Positions 44,642-54,075 of a stretch of DNA of 64,000 nucleotides are shown piece by piece; the stretch's first letter is position 1, and every line of letters starts with the position of its first letter. The stretch is taken from contig NC_071398.1 in NCBI RefSeq assembly GCF_022682495.2, positions 28,399,426 through 28,463,425 on the forward strand, in the 5' to 3' direction. This DNA is from Desmodus rotundus (Eukaryota; Chordata; Mammalia; Chiroptera; Phyllostomidae). The translations under genes and the position numbers were made by a program. The notes under the pieces are model-generated. The model saw only the letters and a program-made list of their open reading frames with translations. It was not told where the DNA came from and searched no databases.

Positions 44642-44844
44642 TTTTTAAAAATAGCTCTCAGCCCGGGCCACGTAGCTCAGTTGGTTGGAGCATCATCCTG
44701 TTACACCGAGGTTGTGGGTTCAATCCTCAGTCAGGGCACACACAAGAAGCAACCTATGAATGCATAAATAAGAGGAACAACAAATCGATGTCTCTCTCTC
44801 TCTCTCTCTCCTCCCCCCATCAATATTTTTTAAAAATTGCTCTC
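44642..44844 (+). mobile_element. VES-type SINE with 19-bp target-site duplication
   Basis: SINE 44661-44825: GGGCCACGTAGCTCAGTTGG (A-box region), GTTGTGGGTTCAATCCTCAG (B box GGTTCAATCCT), a CAGTCAGGGCACACACAAG region, then (TC)n. Flanks TTTTTAAAAATAGCTCTCA (44642-44660) and TTTTTAAAAATTGCTCTCA (44826-44844) differ at one base. This copy lacks the second monomer's middle and is shorter than typical. Confidence 0.93.
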
Positions 44845-45200
44845 ATGCGGGACATATCCCAGGGTTTGAGAAACATGAGGCAGGTGACATTTCAGGTTCT
44901 TCCCACCTCTGAGGTTTGGAGGTGATGGAGCCCTCCCTAAGCTCTCATTCATCTTTGCAATGAGACAGAGAATACACAAACAGTGCCAGCTCCTGCTCCC
45001 TCCCTTCCCAGCCGACTCTGCCCTCCACGGCACACCAGCCCCGGTTTGCGCCTCTTCAGGTGCAGGCGGTGATTCTTCTTTTCCATGGTGATCAAAAGAA
45101 ACCAGTATTAGACTCAAGATCTGGAAAACAGACGTGGGACAGAGGGAGGGTCCCTTTCTGCTCCTGGAAGCTCCTACTTCCTGGCTCACATGCTTTCCTA
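44845..45200. other. Unassigned unique sequence
   Basis: No repeat or gene recognised. The antisense frame at 44830-45378 is made of simple-sequence residues (R/E/G) from the CT tract that follows. Confidence 0.5.
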
Positions 45201-45338
45201 CTCCCCTCTCTGTTTCTCTCCTCTCTCTCCCCCTCTCTCCTTCTGCCCCTCTCTCCTTCTCTCTGTCTCCTTCTCTCTCTCTCCCTCTCCTTCTCTCTGT
45301 CTCCTTCTCTCTCTCTCTCCCTCTCCTTCTCTCTCTCT
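45201..45338. repeat. CT-rich tract with about 34-36-bp higher-order unit
   Basis: Almost only C and T. CTCCTTCTCTCTGTCTCC recurs at 45253 and 45287, with a related unit at 45323, so the period is 34 then 36 bases. Confidence 0.88.
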
Positions 45339-45574
45339 GGAAACCGACTGACTCACCCACTCGTATCCCCCTCTCCATCTTTTGCTCACCTTATTTCGCT
45401 TTCTGACCATTGGCTGTTGGATCTTTGACCCTCCCGGTCTCCAGACAGACCTCTGTCTGGGTCTTGCTTTACCTCTAACAACTCTGTAGTAAGTTGCTTA
45501 ACCTCCTTTGTACCATAGGGGCGCCCTAAGCACCCTCACAACGTCCTGGGCTCTTCTGGGGGACAGTTTTGCAT

Positions 45575-45795
45575 GGAGGTTAACAGTATAGATTGAGGAT
45601 GACAGTGTGATGGTGTCTGGGTGCAGAGCAGGCTGTGTGACCTGGGGGCTCTGGGCCTCAGTCCCCTCGTCCATAAAATGGGTGTTTAGTAGGAGAGTTT
45701 ACCTCGAAGACATGTTAGGAGGGCCAACCAAGTTAGCATTGTACAGTGTTTGCACAACGCTTTGCAGACACGTCGGATGACATTAAATACTTATC
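45575..45795 (+). mobile_element. MIR SINE, nearly full length
   Basis: GGCTGTGTGACCTGGGGGCT, CTGGGCCTCAGTCCCCTCGT, CCATAAAATGGGTGTTTAGT, TTTGCACAACGCTTTGCAGA. Confidence 0.88.
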
Positions 45796-45801
45796 TAAAG
45801 G

Positions 45802-46082
45802 CAGCGGTTTGCCACCAGTGCACCGTGGCACATTCATGCACCACGGCAGCTTTTCAGTCACCCTGTGCCTGCCCGTCTACTCAGGGCACTGACCTCTTCT
45901 CCCTGAGATTGTCAAATCATACAAATGACAACAGCCAACACAACAATAGCCATCTGGTGTGATTGAGTCAAAATCATACCTTTTTTTTTCTTGGACCAGC
46001 AAAAGATATATATTTTGGCGTGCTACAGAATTTTAGTAATTAATTACGTGTGCCACACGGTGGAAAAGGTTGAAAATCACTC
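45802..46082. mobile_element. Non-autonomous hAT-like DNA transposon, probably bat-lineage
   Basis: Ends CAGCGGTTTGCCACC (45802-45816) and GGTTGAAAATCACTC (46068-46082) form imperfect inverted repeats (10 of 15). Inside are GTGCACCGTGGCAC, GAGATTGTCAAATCATACAA, ATGACAACAGCCAACACAAC and GGCGTGCTACAGAATTTTAG. I recall a similar element from bat genomes. The 8-bp flanks (TCTAAAGG, TCGTGTGG) match at only 4 positions, so borders may be off. Confidence 0.65.
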
Positions 46083-46114
46083 TCGTGTGGGGTCGCCATA
46101 AGGAGAAATAAAAA

Positions 46115-46290
46115 CGAGCTGCCCGTAAGGGCCAGGCAGCGTGTTCTAAGCACGTGTGTCTTTTTTTGTCCTGTGTCATTACGATCATTGTACAGCCGAG
46201 AAAGCTGGGGCTCAGAGAGGTTTAGTAACTTCCCCGTGGCCACACAGCCCATGGTGAAGGAGTCAGTATCTGAAGCCAGACAAGCTTAAT
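46115..46290 (-). mobile_element. MIR SINE
   Basis: GGCCAGGCAGCGTGTTCTAA, GAAAGCTGGGGCTCAGAGAG, TTTAGTAACTTCCCCGTGGC in antisense order. Confidence 0.9.
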
Positions 46291-46324
46291 AGATGGGGAC
46301 TGCTCTCAGTGTCCTTTTTATTAC

Positions 46325-46395
46325 TGACATTGCTTGAGAATGAAACGAGGTGACGGCACAGAACTCAGCCTGGCACGTGGCAGAACAGTTCATGT
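46325..46395 (+). mobile_element. MIR SINE 3' fragment
   Basis: GAGAATGAAACGAGGTGACG then CTCAGCCTGGCACGTGGCAG. Confidence 0.65.
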
Positions 46396-47035
46396 GGCGG
46401 CGCATCCTGTGAGCACCTCAGGTTTAGCGGTCGGGCAGGTGTTTGCGTGAGGGCACAGCTGGCACCTGTGTCCCAGGTGGCCCCGGCCTGACCCAGGTGG
46501 CCGTCACAAGCAGGGTTAATGCCGTGCGGGATCAGGCAGTTCCCTGGGGTCCGCTTTCCTGGCGCACCGCTCTCTCACTGGAGCGACTTGGCGGGCTCTG
46601 GTGTCATTTCCCCCTCCCGGAGCCAGGCCAGTAGCCATTTAGTAAATCTTGTGCTATTTTATGTGATTGCTATTGATTTTCTCCCCAACAATTTGTTCTA
46701 GAGTCTCCCTGGGTATCGATGCCAAGCGGGCTGGTCTGTCATTTCCATCCTGGGGCGTCTTTTTCCTCTTGTGAAAGGGGCACACGCGTCTTCGCCCAGC
46801 CCCAGACCGGCTGCCCCCTGATTTCTGCGAACAAATGCCCAACAGAGCTGACCAGGCCCTGGCGACACTTGGCCTTCCTAGAAGCTCCCACCTGTATTTC
46901 CTGCTCTTACCTTTCCCTTTCTGCCTCAATAGGGCTCACTCCAGTTAATTATCCCTTTCAGATCTTTTCAGGGAAGACAGCAGTGAAAAGCCACAAAAAT
47001 TGCTGTTTCTTCCATGATTAGATTTCTTTCCCTGG
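46396..47035. other. Unassigned sequence with two AT-rich patches
   Basis: AT-rich patches at 46630-46705 (TGCTATTTTATGTGATTGCT) and 46935-47030 (CCAGTTAATTATCCC at 46942-46956) carry no recognised repeat and could be weak conserved elements. Confidence 0.35.
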
Positions 47036-47054
47036 ATGTGTGCGTGCGTGTGTG

Positions 47055-47082
<28 letters not shown>
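47036..47082. repeat. (TG)n(GA)n compound microsatellite
   Basis: TGTGTGCGTGCGTGTGTG followed by a pure (GA)n run at 47055-47081. Confidence 0.95.
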
Positions 47083-47086
<4 letters not shown>

Positions 47087-47284
47087 ATATGAGAGATTCT
47101 TTCTAATCTTTCCCTTTATTCTTTGCCAGTCAGATTCTTAGATTTTGGAATTGTTTCTTTAGACCGTGAGCCTGTGTTTGGATTTTCATTTCATTTTGGA
47201 CTTTCATGTTTCTGTGGGCCAGGATGAGTGGGCGAGCTGCTGTCTTCCTCCAGCTGAGATGCCAGGGGCAGGCGGCCTGGAACT

Positions 47285-47375
47285 TGCCCTGTTTTGCTCA
47301 CTGCTGAATCCCCAGGGCCCAGAGCAGTGCCTTGCGCAGGGCAGAGGCCTGATGAATGTTCTCAAATTAATTCCT
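47285..47375 (+). mobile_element. L2 LINE 3' end fragment
   Basis: TGCTGAATCCCCAGGGCCCA, GAGCAGTGCCTTGCGCAGGG, GCCTGATGAATGTTCTCAAA. Confidence 0.72.
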
Positions 47376-47544
47376 GGGTCTGCCTCGCCCTTTGACACCC
47401 CCACACCCCCGCCCCCATGAACAGCCAGCAAGTCTCTGTGCTCAGACGGGGGCTTTAGGAAGTTTAGGTGAACGTCAATCTCAGTAGGTAAGGGTGCAGC
47501 CAAAACGGAGATAAACTGTATAAATCATTCAGAAATAAATGTAA

Positions 47545-47750
47545 GCCCTGACTGGTGTGGCTCAGTGGGCTGGGCGTCCTTCTGCGAACCAAGAGGTCAC
47601 CAACATGCCTGGGTTACGAGCCAGGTCCCTGGTTGGGGGCGTGCAAGAGGCAAACAATTGATATTTCTCTCGCATGTCATTGTTTCTTTCCCTGTCTTCC
47701 TCCTTCCCTTCCCCTCTCTCTAAAGCTGAATAAATAAAGTCTTTAAAACC
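47545..47750 (+). mobile_element. VES-type tRNA-derived SINE
   Basis: GCCCTGACTGGTGTGGCTCA, GTGGGCTGGGCGTCCTTCTG, CGAACCAAGAGGTCACC, the second-monomer part GGTCCCTGGTTGGGGGCGTG, then CAAGAGGCAAACAATTGATA, a CT-rich stretch and a GAATAAATAAAGTCTTTAAA tail. The first-monomer B box is disrupted, so it is an older copy. No clear duplication found. Confidence 0.93.
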
Positions 47751-47949
47751 TAAACAGACAGAAGTGTGTGACGGCAGCCCCTGCGGTAGCGGCGTGTGGT
47801 GCGGTCTGAGAGTGGACAGGGGCCCGGCAGGGTCCTGCTCTGCGTTGTCAGGTCAGGGCTCGCCCTCGCACGGGGCTGGCGGGCTCTCGGGCAGGGTGGC
47901 TCCGGGGCTGTCCAGCTGGCTCAGCGCCTGGCTCCGCCCCCGGGGGCCC

Positions 47950-48145
47950 CCAGGCGGGTTACACAACCTCTCTGGGCCTCCATATGATTTCCTGGTCTGC
48001 AGCACGAGGGTGATGATGACAGTGTCTACCTCACGGGTGGTTGCGAAGACTGAGTGAATTAAAATATGCGGGAAGTGCTTAAAACAGTGCAGAGCGCAGC
48101 GCAGATGCTATCCTGTGTTTGTTAATGTTACTGCCATTATATTTA
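47950..48145 (+). mobile_element. MIR SINE
   Basis: CAACCTCTCTGGGCCTCCAT, GCACGAGGGTGATGATGACA, GTGCTTAAAACAGTGCAGAG. Confidence 0.88.
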
Positions 48146-48645
48146 TTCTTTTTTCATATGCTGCACTGAAACCTCTTTGACGACTGAAAGATGACTCACC
48201 ACTGTGTGCCAGAACATCAGAATCTGTCTAAATTTGGGGGGAACTGAAAACACATAACATGTTTTCATGTGTAAGTTTCTAGTCAATATCTAGCTTTAGG
48301 ACCCAGGGCCCAGCCATGGGGGCTGGCGGCAGGGGGTTTAACTTGGCTCCTTAAGGGTCCAAGGACCTCTACTGCAGGCCCCGCCCCGGCCTGGAGGATG
48401 GCCAGGACACACCCACACTCCCCAGGGTGGAGTGGAGAAGGGCCGGTGGTGCTTCCTGCCCAATGTCCCTCCGCAGGGGGGCGGCTGAGCAGGCGAGATT
48501 GTGTTGGCAGGCGGGTGAGCACCAACCTCCAACCTGCCCCTGCCGCCTCCCCGACACCACCAGGCCCAGCCAAGTGGCAGCCAAGGAGATGTGATGCCCC
48601 GTGAGGCTGTTTGCTGTGGCTGTCATCGCGTGTTCATGACCCTGT
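48146..48645. other. Unassigned unique sequence
   Basis: GC-rich at 48300-48600, with overlapping chance frames on both strands. No repeat recognised. Confidence 0.5.
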
Positions 48646-48649
48646 GACA

Positions 48650-48935
48650 GAAACCCTGCCCCGGCGCTAATTTACATTATAGCCAGTGCACCCTGACGTG
48701 TGTTTCTAAAGGGTATAATTTCTATCAACTTCAATTAGAGCTATTTTTATTTTTGTCACCCTGAAGAATTTCCCTGCGGTTAAGCTGCCATTTTTCACTG
48801 TAATACCCCTGGCAAGGGCTGGGGAAAAAATTAATAGTCTAGTGATCACTTAGCTAATGCACTGTCAGCGCTTGATAAACTGACTGCCCTGGGTGAGACG
48901 GCACAGTTCCTTCCACAGTAATTATGTCATGTTCA
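48650..48935. promoter_or_regulatory. Candidate conserved noncoding element (strongest in window)
   Basis: About 285 bases, repeat-free and AT-rich inside GC-rich flanks. Motifs: CGCTAATTTACATTATAG (48665-48682), CRE-half TGACGTG (48694-48700), TCAATTAGAG (48731-48740), MEF2-like CTATTTTTAT (48741-48750), AAAATTAATAG (48828-48838), TTAGCTAATGC (48850-48860) and CAGTAATTATG (48917-48927). No open frame of note. Enhancer role inferred. Confidence 0.48.
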
Positions 48936-49464
48936 CCTACAGTGGGCAGGGCCCCTTCCGTGGAGGCACAGGGTCAAGCTGAGCCCAGGGCAGAGCCTCC
49001 CTCCCACCCCCACCCCCGGCTCTTGCCCGCTCCTTGGAATCTGTCTTTGTGATAATTTACACCCGCCAGGACAGGCTTCTGCCCATCTCACAGCTGTGTG
49101 GTGTTTGGTAGGTTGCTAAACCTCTCTGATCCACATTTGGGCATGAAGCATATCTTGCAGTTATAGTCAGTAAGCTGCCTGACCTCCCCAGGTAGGGACA
49201 TCAAAGGAGGTAATGTCAGAGGACAGGTGGGCGGGGTGGGGAGAGCATTGCGACTGATTAACGGGGCATCGATTCACAAATGGACGATGCAGGCCCTGAA
49301 TGGGTAGCCAGCAGGTGAAGCTAGGTACAGACTCTGAAGACACAAGGAGGGAGAAGGGACGGGGCTGTGGTGGGTGTGAGCCGGGCTGGGGGCAAAGGGA
49401 GCTGCTGTACCTCCTGGGTGGCTTCCCTCCACCTAATGAGGCGAGTGGGCTGCCAAGCTGTGAG
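48936..49464. other. Unassigned sequence
   Basis: A weak MIR-like piece lies at 49085-49145 (CAGCTGTGTGGTGTTTGGTA, GGTTGCTAAACCTCTCTG). The rest is unassigned. Confidence 0.4.
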
Positions 49465-50025
49465 ACAGCCATGCCGTGGACCACTACGCCTCCACAACAA
49501 AAGGAATGAACTACCACTATGCCCAAACCCTGCGCAGAGCTCCAGGGAACCATGCTGAGTGGACACAGCCAGTCCCGAAGGGCTACATGCTGTGTTAATG
49601 CATTTACATAACAACCTTGGAGTGAGAAAGCCAGAGCAATGGAGAACAGATCCGCGGTTGCCAGGCTGGGGGCTGGGGGCAGGGGCGAGGTGGTGTGCTT
49701 ACCAAAGAGTGTCGCAGGGATGCTGGTGATGGAACTGCCTGTACCGCGGCTGTGGTGGTGGGTATGGGAGCCTACGGCAGCTGTACCGCTGCGGAGGGTG
49801 GAGGTCACACGCGGCCCAGGACAGGTCAAACTGGGGGAAGCTGCAGAAGTCATGTAAACCGTCAGTGGCACTATCTGCCGGTGACATTGTGCTACAGTTT
49901 TGTGAGATGTCAGCATTGGAGGAAGCCGAGTGAAGGGTACGTGGGATCTTTCTGTATTATTTCTTGTGACAGCATGTGAATCCATAAGCATCTGAACATA
50001 AAAAGTTAAAATTAAAACAGAAACA
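49465..50025 (+). mobile_element. L1M LINE-1 3' end
   Basis: AACAAAAGGAATGAACTACC, CATGCTGAGTGGACACAGCC, ATGGAGAACAGATCCGCGGT, GAGTGAAGGGTACGTGGGAT, TGTATTATTTCTTGTGACAG, ending AAAAAGTTAAAATTAAAAC. Covers the ORF2 end, 3' UTR and an A-rich tail. The antisense frame at 49167-49991 is only its complement. Confidence 0.9.
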
Positions 50026-50044
50026 AAAATCAGATTGCATTTCT

Positions 50045-50315
50045 CCTCGGCTTAGACCCTCGGGGCTCCCGTCGCTCTTTAAATGAGAGCCAGAGTCCTC
50101 ACAGGGTCCACAGACCCTTCTGAAGTGTGACCCCATTGCCTCCCTTGCTCCTCTGCAGCCACACAGACCCCTTTGCTCTTCCTCAAATACACCAGGCACA
50201 CCCTTGCCTCACAGCCTTTGCATAGACTGTTCCCTATGCCAAAAACACTGTTCCCCCAGCCCTTCACATAGTTCTTCTGTATCTCAGATATCTCCCCCAT
50301 CTGCTCTATTAGGGA
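50045..50315 (+). mobile_element. L2 LINE fragment
   Basis: GAGAGCCAGAGTCCTCACAG, TCAAATACACCAGGCACACC, CTTGCCTCACAGCCTTTGCA, TAGACTGTTCCCTATGCC follow L2 order. Confidence 0.8.
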
Positions 50316-50614
50316 CACTGTACCAGGGCTGGGGTTACAAGTGCCGTCTAGGGGGTGGCAGTCTGGGGAGGTGGAAGTGTAGCCCCTAAGTCGGTGGCAC
50401 TAGGATGAGGGTGCTAATGAAGGTGGACTGGGGGAGTGCCTAGCTCTGCCTAGGAGAGGAGCTGGGGACAGAATGCAGGGGAGAGAATTGGGGGTGACAT
50501 TTCAGGCAGGAGAGGGGCATAAGGCATTGTGGAGTGGGCAGGGGGCTCATGGCCATTGACAGTAGCTTGTGAACAGACCCCCATATTGCTTCCACTGAAC
50601 CCTGAACCAAGCCT
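50316..50614. other. Unassigned unique sequence
   Basis: G-rich; no repeat or gene recognised. Confidence 0.5.
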
Positions 50615-50617
50615 CCT

Positions 50618-50735
50618 CCTGCCCAGGGCATCTTCGCCATCTTGCAGATGGGGAAGCCAAGGCCCAGAGAGGTAGACTCACTCCCCTGAAGGCACACAGC
50701 TCACTGATGCGGGGCTGGGATTTAAACCAAGCAAG
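50618..50735 (-). mobile_element. MIR SINE
   Basis: CCATCTTGCAGATGGGGAAG, CCAAGGCCCAGAGAGGTAGA, GGGGCTGGGATTTAAACCAA in antisense order. Confidence 0.9.
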
Positions 50736-50841
50736 CCAGTTTCTGCATCTGGTCCCAGCGCCTGCAGGATGCCTGGAGGGGAGAGCTGCAGGTAATGAGC
50801 TCAGTGGTACAGACACACGTGGGCACCTTCTGCAGTCCCTC

Positions 50842-50857
50842 GGGGGGGGGGGGGGGG
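50842..50857. repeat. Poly(G) homopolymer, 16 bases
   Basis: Uninterrupted G run; length may be unreliable. Confidence 0.9.
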
Positions 50858-50934
50858 CGTCATTCGGATTCAAGTAAATCAGCGGGTGTCTCTACAGCGG
50901 CTCCCCCATCTGCCCCCCCATCTGCCCTTTCTCC

Positions 50935-51022
50935 CAGCCTTGCCTCTCTTCTGAGTCAAGCCCCGCTCCCTTCCTCCCACAGACAGCCCTCCAGCCGCAC
51001 AGGCCTCCCGGCTGCCTCTGGG
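50935..51022 (+). mobile_element. L2 LINE, part 1 (interrupted)
   Basis: CCTCCAGCCGCACAGGCCTC then CCGGCTGCCTCTGGG corresponds to the L2 CTCCAGCCACACTGGCCTCC region. The next L2 block is found beyond the hAT at 51356. Confidence 0.6.
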
Positions 51023-51355
51023 CCAGGGCTCAGCAAACCGCAGCCTGTAGGCCACATTCTACCCACAGCCTGTGTCCGTGCTGCCCATGAACTAAGACAG
51101 GTTTTTATGTTTTTAAATGGTTGCAAAAAAAAAATTAAAGGAAGAACAATGTTTCCTAACACATGAAAATTAGGTGAAATTCAAATTGCTGTGTCCATAA
51201 ACTTTTATTAGGACAGACACACATGTTTCATGTCCATGTTGGCTAAGGCTGCTTTGGTGCTGCATTGGCAAAGTTGAATCAACAGAGACTGTTTGGTCCA
51301 CAAAGCTGAAAATACTAGTTGGCCTTTTCAGAAGAAGTTTGCAAACACGCTCCTG
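51023..51355. mobile_element. hAT-Charlie element inserted in L2
   Basis: CAGGGCTCAGCAAACCGCAG, CATAAACTTTTATTAGGACA, TTGGCTAAGGCTGCTTTGGT, GTTGAATCAACAGAGACTGT and AAGTTTGCAAAC keep the full order of a common hAT family. Flanks CCTCTGGG (51015-51022) and CCTCAGGG (51356-51363) match 7 of 8, as expected for hAT. One spare C lies at the left border. Confidence 0.88.
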
Positions 51356-51705
51356 CCTCAGGGCCATCGTGCTCGCTGGAACACCCGCCCTCAGCTGCCC
51401 ACCTCCAGGGCCGGCTCCCTTGTTTCCTTCTGGTCTTTGCACAGAAGTCCCCTTCTCAGTGGGACCAGCCTGTGGGAAGTTCTTACTGTACTCGCCCACC
51501 CTCCTCCTTATCCCCTTCTCTTTGTCTTTTTGGTACTTTCTACAGCTGACATGGGAATACACATTTCTTTATTGCCTGTCTCCCCCAACCTGAATGTCAA
51601 CTCCCTAAGGGCAGGAATTTCTAACTTTTATTTGCTGCTATATCCCTGGCACAGTGCCTAGCACATAATAGGTGCTTAATAGATGTTTATTGAGTGGATG
51701 GATGG
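51356..51705 (+). mobile_element. L2 LINE 3' end, part 2
   Basis: CCTCAGGGCCATCGTGCTCG, GTCTTTGCACAGAAGTCCCC, TTCTCAGTGGGACCAGCC, TAAGGGCAGGAATTTCTAAC, TGGCACAGTGCCTAGCACAT, TAATAGATGTTTATTGAGTG. Confidence 0.9.
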
Positions 51706-51830
51706 ATGGGTGGGTGGAAGAATGGATGGACAAACAGAGAGAGGCATGAATGGACATTTGGACAGTTGGACAGACAGACACGGTTGGGGAGGGTGGATGC
51801 ATGGCTGGTGGGGTAGGTGGGTGGGAGGTA
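51700..51830. repeat. (ATGG)n/(GGGT)n tandem repeat at L2 end
   Basis: GGATGGATGGATGGGTGGGT and degenerate GGACA units expand the repeat at the L2 3' terminus. Confidence 0.88.
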
Positions 51831-52624
51831 TGACAAATGTGTGAAAAGCTAGGCTGGGCCAAATCAAGTGGATGCCATGCTGAGGGGCCAAACTTTGGTA
51901 AAGGACTGCACTCAGGGGTGGGCAGGCTGAATTTTAGAGCATCACCAGGCCCAGACATGGTTGGGGGTGGAGCGGGCAGGCTGTGTACCCCGAGACTGGT
52001 GGGAGGCTCTCTCCCTGGGAAGCGGGGGGAGATCAGTCAGTACAGCAGGCACCATCAGGGGTGGAAGAGGGGAACCCCAGGAGAGTCTGGCAGTGATTGG
52101 CCTGAGACCAGTCAGCTCCCACTGCTGGCCTCCAGAAGGTGGCCCTGGAGACTGATGCCAAGGACTTGCGGCCTCCCTGTCTCAGGAGGCTCTCTCCCTC
52201 CACCCTGGCTGGGCCTGAGGTGATTCCCCAGCGACACCCACCCGCTCTATTGCGTGGCAGCCATGGGGAGGTATTGTTACCCCTGGAAACACTGAACTCC
52301 GTTGCAGGCCCCTACCCTGTCCCAGGATTTTCAAGGGACAATTGACTGCCATATAGACATCCCTTGAGAGAGAGGGGCGAAGGTCATGCCTTCTAGAATG
52401 TTCCCTTCAGCCTAAAAAGCAGTAGAAGCTGGACATGCCTGCCTCTGGCCTGCCTGCTACCAAACATCTTGCCAGCCTCCCTGTGGCTCCAGTCTCCTTG
52501 GCCAAACCTGCCCAGGCGTATCTCCCAAGGCTCTGAGTGCTATCAGCCGCAAATTCCCACTTGGCAGTATGAATCTCAGAGACGTGGTACCCTACCGGCC
52601 CATCCACACAGCGGGCCAAACATC
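51831..52624. other. Unassigned unique sequence
   Basis: GC-rich; no gene or repeat recognised. Confidence 0.5.
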
Positions 52625-52627
52625 GCA

Positions 52628-52790
52628 AGCGGCCTACCCTTTCTGTGCTTCAGCTGCCTCATCTATATAATGGGGCCTAACAGACAGACTTCAGGGCTGT
52701 CTAAGGCTTAATGGGCCGATGCCTGCAAAGACTGGCCCGGGGCTTGGCATTTAGTAGGTGCTATCCATGCATAGCTGTGACCATTGAAAG
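52628..52790 (+). mobile_element. MIR SINE
   Basis: CTGTGCTTCAGCTGCCTCAT, CTATATAATGGGGCCTAACA, CTTGGCATTTAGTAGGTGCT. Confidence 0.85.
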
Positions 52791-52984
52791 CCCCAAGCAT
52801 TTTGCCCCCAGCCTCCTCCTGCTTTAGGGTCATGACCCTTGCACTCTGGCTTGGAGAGAGCCCCCCCAGTTTCAGCTGAACCCAGAGGTTCTTGGTTCCT
52901 GGCTGCCCCAGTGGCTCGAATCAGGACTTTCTGGTTCTCTCCGTGGCAGGTAGGCCTGGGCCTCCCCTCGTTCTTTCTTTAACA

Positions 52985-53165
52985 GGTGTGTTCACGGGCT
53001 TCCTGCGTGTCAGGCCGGTGCTGGGCTGTGCAGATTCTAACCCAGGCATTCTCCTGACCGCCCTGCACCATGGACATGGCTCTCAGCACCCCTTTTGCAG
53101 ATGAGGAAGCTGAGGCTCAGAGGCATTAAAAAGCATGAGAAAGATCACCCCAACTAGAGCCCAGG
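52985..53165 (-). mobile_element. MIR SINE
   Basis: CTTTTGCAGATGAGGAAGCT then GAGGCTCAGAGGCATTAAAA and CCAACTAGAGCCCAGGC in antisense order. Confidence 0.85.
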
Positions 53166-53334
53166 CATTCACTCCCACCCAAGTCTGTGCTCTTTTATCA
53201 GCCACATAACTGCACCTGTCCCCTTTTTCTCCACCGGCCTTGGCTGACACCCTCCTGAGAGACACCAGTGTCTTCCTCTTGTTCAGACAACCCAGCGGAC
53301 ATGCGCTGTGCCTGCTGGAAGGAGAACCAGGTTG

Positions 53335-53440
53335 GGTAATCTCTGTCCTCTTAGCCTCCGTTTCTCCATCCATAAAATGGGTTGCTCATACTCTACCACC
53401 CCCTACCCTGCCTATCTGATAGAACTATTGCAAAGCTCCA
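53335..53440 (+). mobile_element. MIR SINE fragment
   Basis: CCTCCGTTTCTCCATCCATA, AAATGGGTTGCTCATACTC, CTGATAGAACTATTGCAAAG. Confidence 0.78.
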
Positions 53441-53734
53441 GGAGGTGGTTCTGTGCGCACACTTCTCGGATCATCCAGGTGGACAGTAATGACCATTTCT
53501 GCCCCTTGGGCGGCTGCAATGAGTCATCACCTGTGCAGACTTGAAGCCAGAGACAAAGCCTTCTTTTCATTTTTCTGAGTCCTGGCCCCTGTGTTCCGTT
53601 AAGCTTCCGTTGTCCTCCAGGCTCCGTGAGCCTGGCCTGTGAGAGGCGGGAACACCTGGGGGGACTCTGGTGGGGATGAGTCTCGTCAACTCAAGCCTGT
53701 GATCGCCCCCCGCCCCCCACTGAGCGCTGCAGCC
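53441..53734. other. Unassigned unique sequence
   Basis: GC-rich; no repeat or gene recognised. Confidence 0.5.
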
Positions 53735-54075
53735 GGAGCGCCCCTAATTGCTGTCACAGATGTGGCAGCCACCAGCCTCTCTAGCATGATCTGCTGTGTC
53801 GCACAAGCTTAATTAGTCCCTGATTACTCATTTACTGGGTGCTGTGTGTATTCCATATCTAATAACTTCCCAATTATGCCTGGTCTGCGCCGAACATTTA
53901 ATAACCCTTAGTTGTCTGCTTATCAGGGACTCTGCATTCGGCAGCTCCATCTTCCCCTGACCCAGAGCCTTGTAAGTCCCTTTATTGCAGTATTTGGAGT
54001 TCTCTGCTTGCCATTACCGAGCTGTTACAAGAAATTAAGGGGCGTAAAATACTGGTTTTTGGCTGCTGACACACT
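53735..54075. promoter_or_regulatory. Candidate conserved noncoding element
   Basis: Repeat-free AT-rich block: CCTAATTGCTGTCA (53743-53756), TTAATTAG (53809-53816), CTGATTACTCATTTAC (53820-53835), CCAATTATGCC (53870-53880), ACATTTAATAACCC (53894-53907), GATA-type CTTATCAG (53919-53926) and AAATTAAGG (54032-54040). Several homeobox- and GATA-like sites lie within about 300 bases. Function inferred. Confidence 0.45.

Noticed and set aside
44661..44825. Possible tRNA gene
   Set aside because: The tRNA-like boxes belong to a VES SINE with a tail and target duplication, not a free tRNA gene.
44830..45378. Arg/Glu/Gly-rich 182-codon antisense frame
   Set aside because: Direct translation of the CT/GA simple repeat.
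47760..47960. Possible CpG island or promoter
   Set aside because: CpG content is only moderately raised, the stretch is about 200 bases, and no first exon or core promoter is visible.
49167..49991. 274-codon antisense open frame
   Set aside because: Runs over the complement of an L1M 3' end (49465-50025), so it is a repeat shadow.
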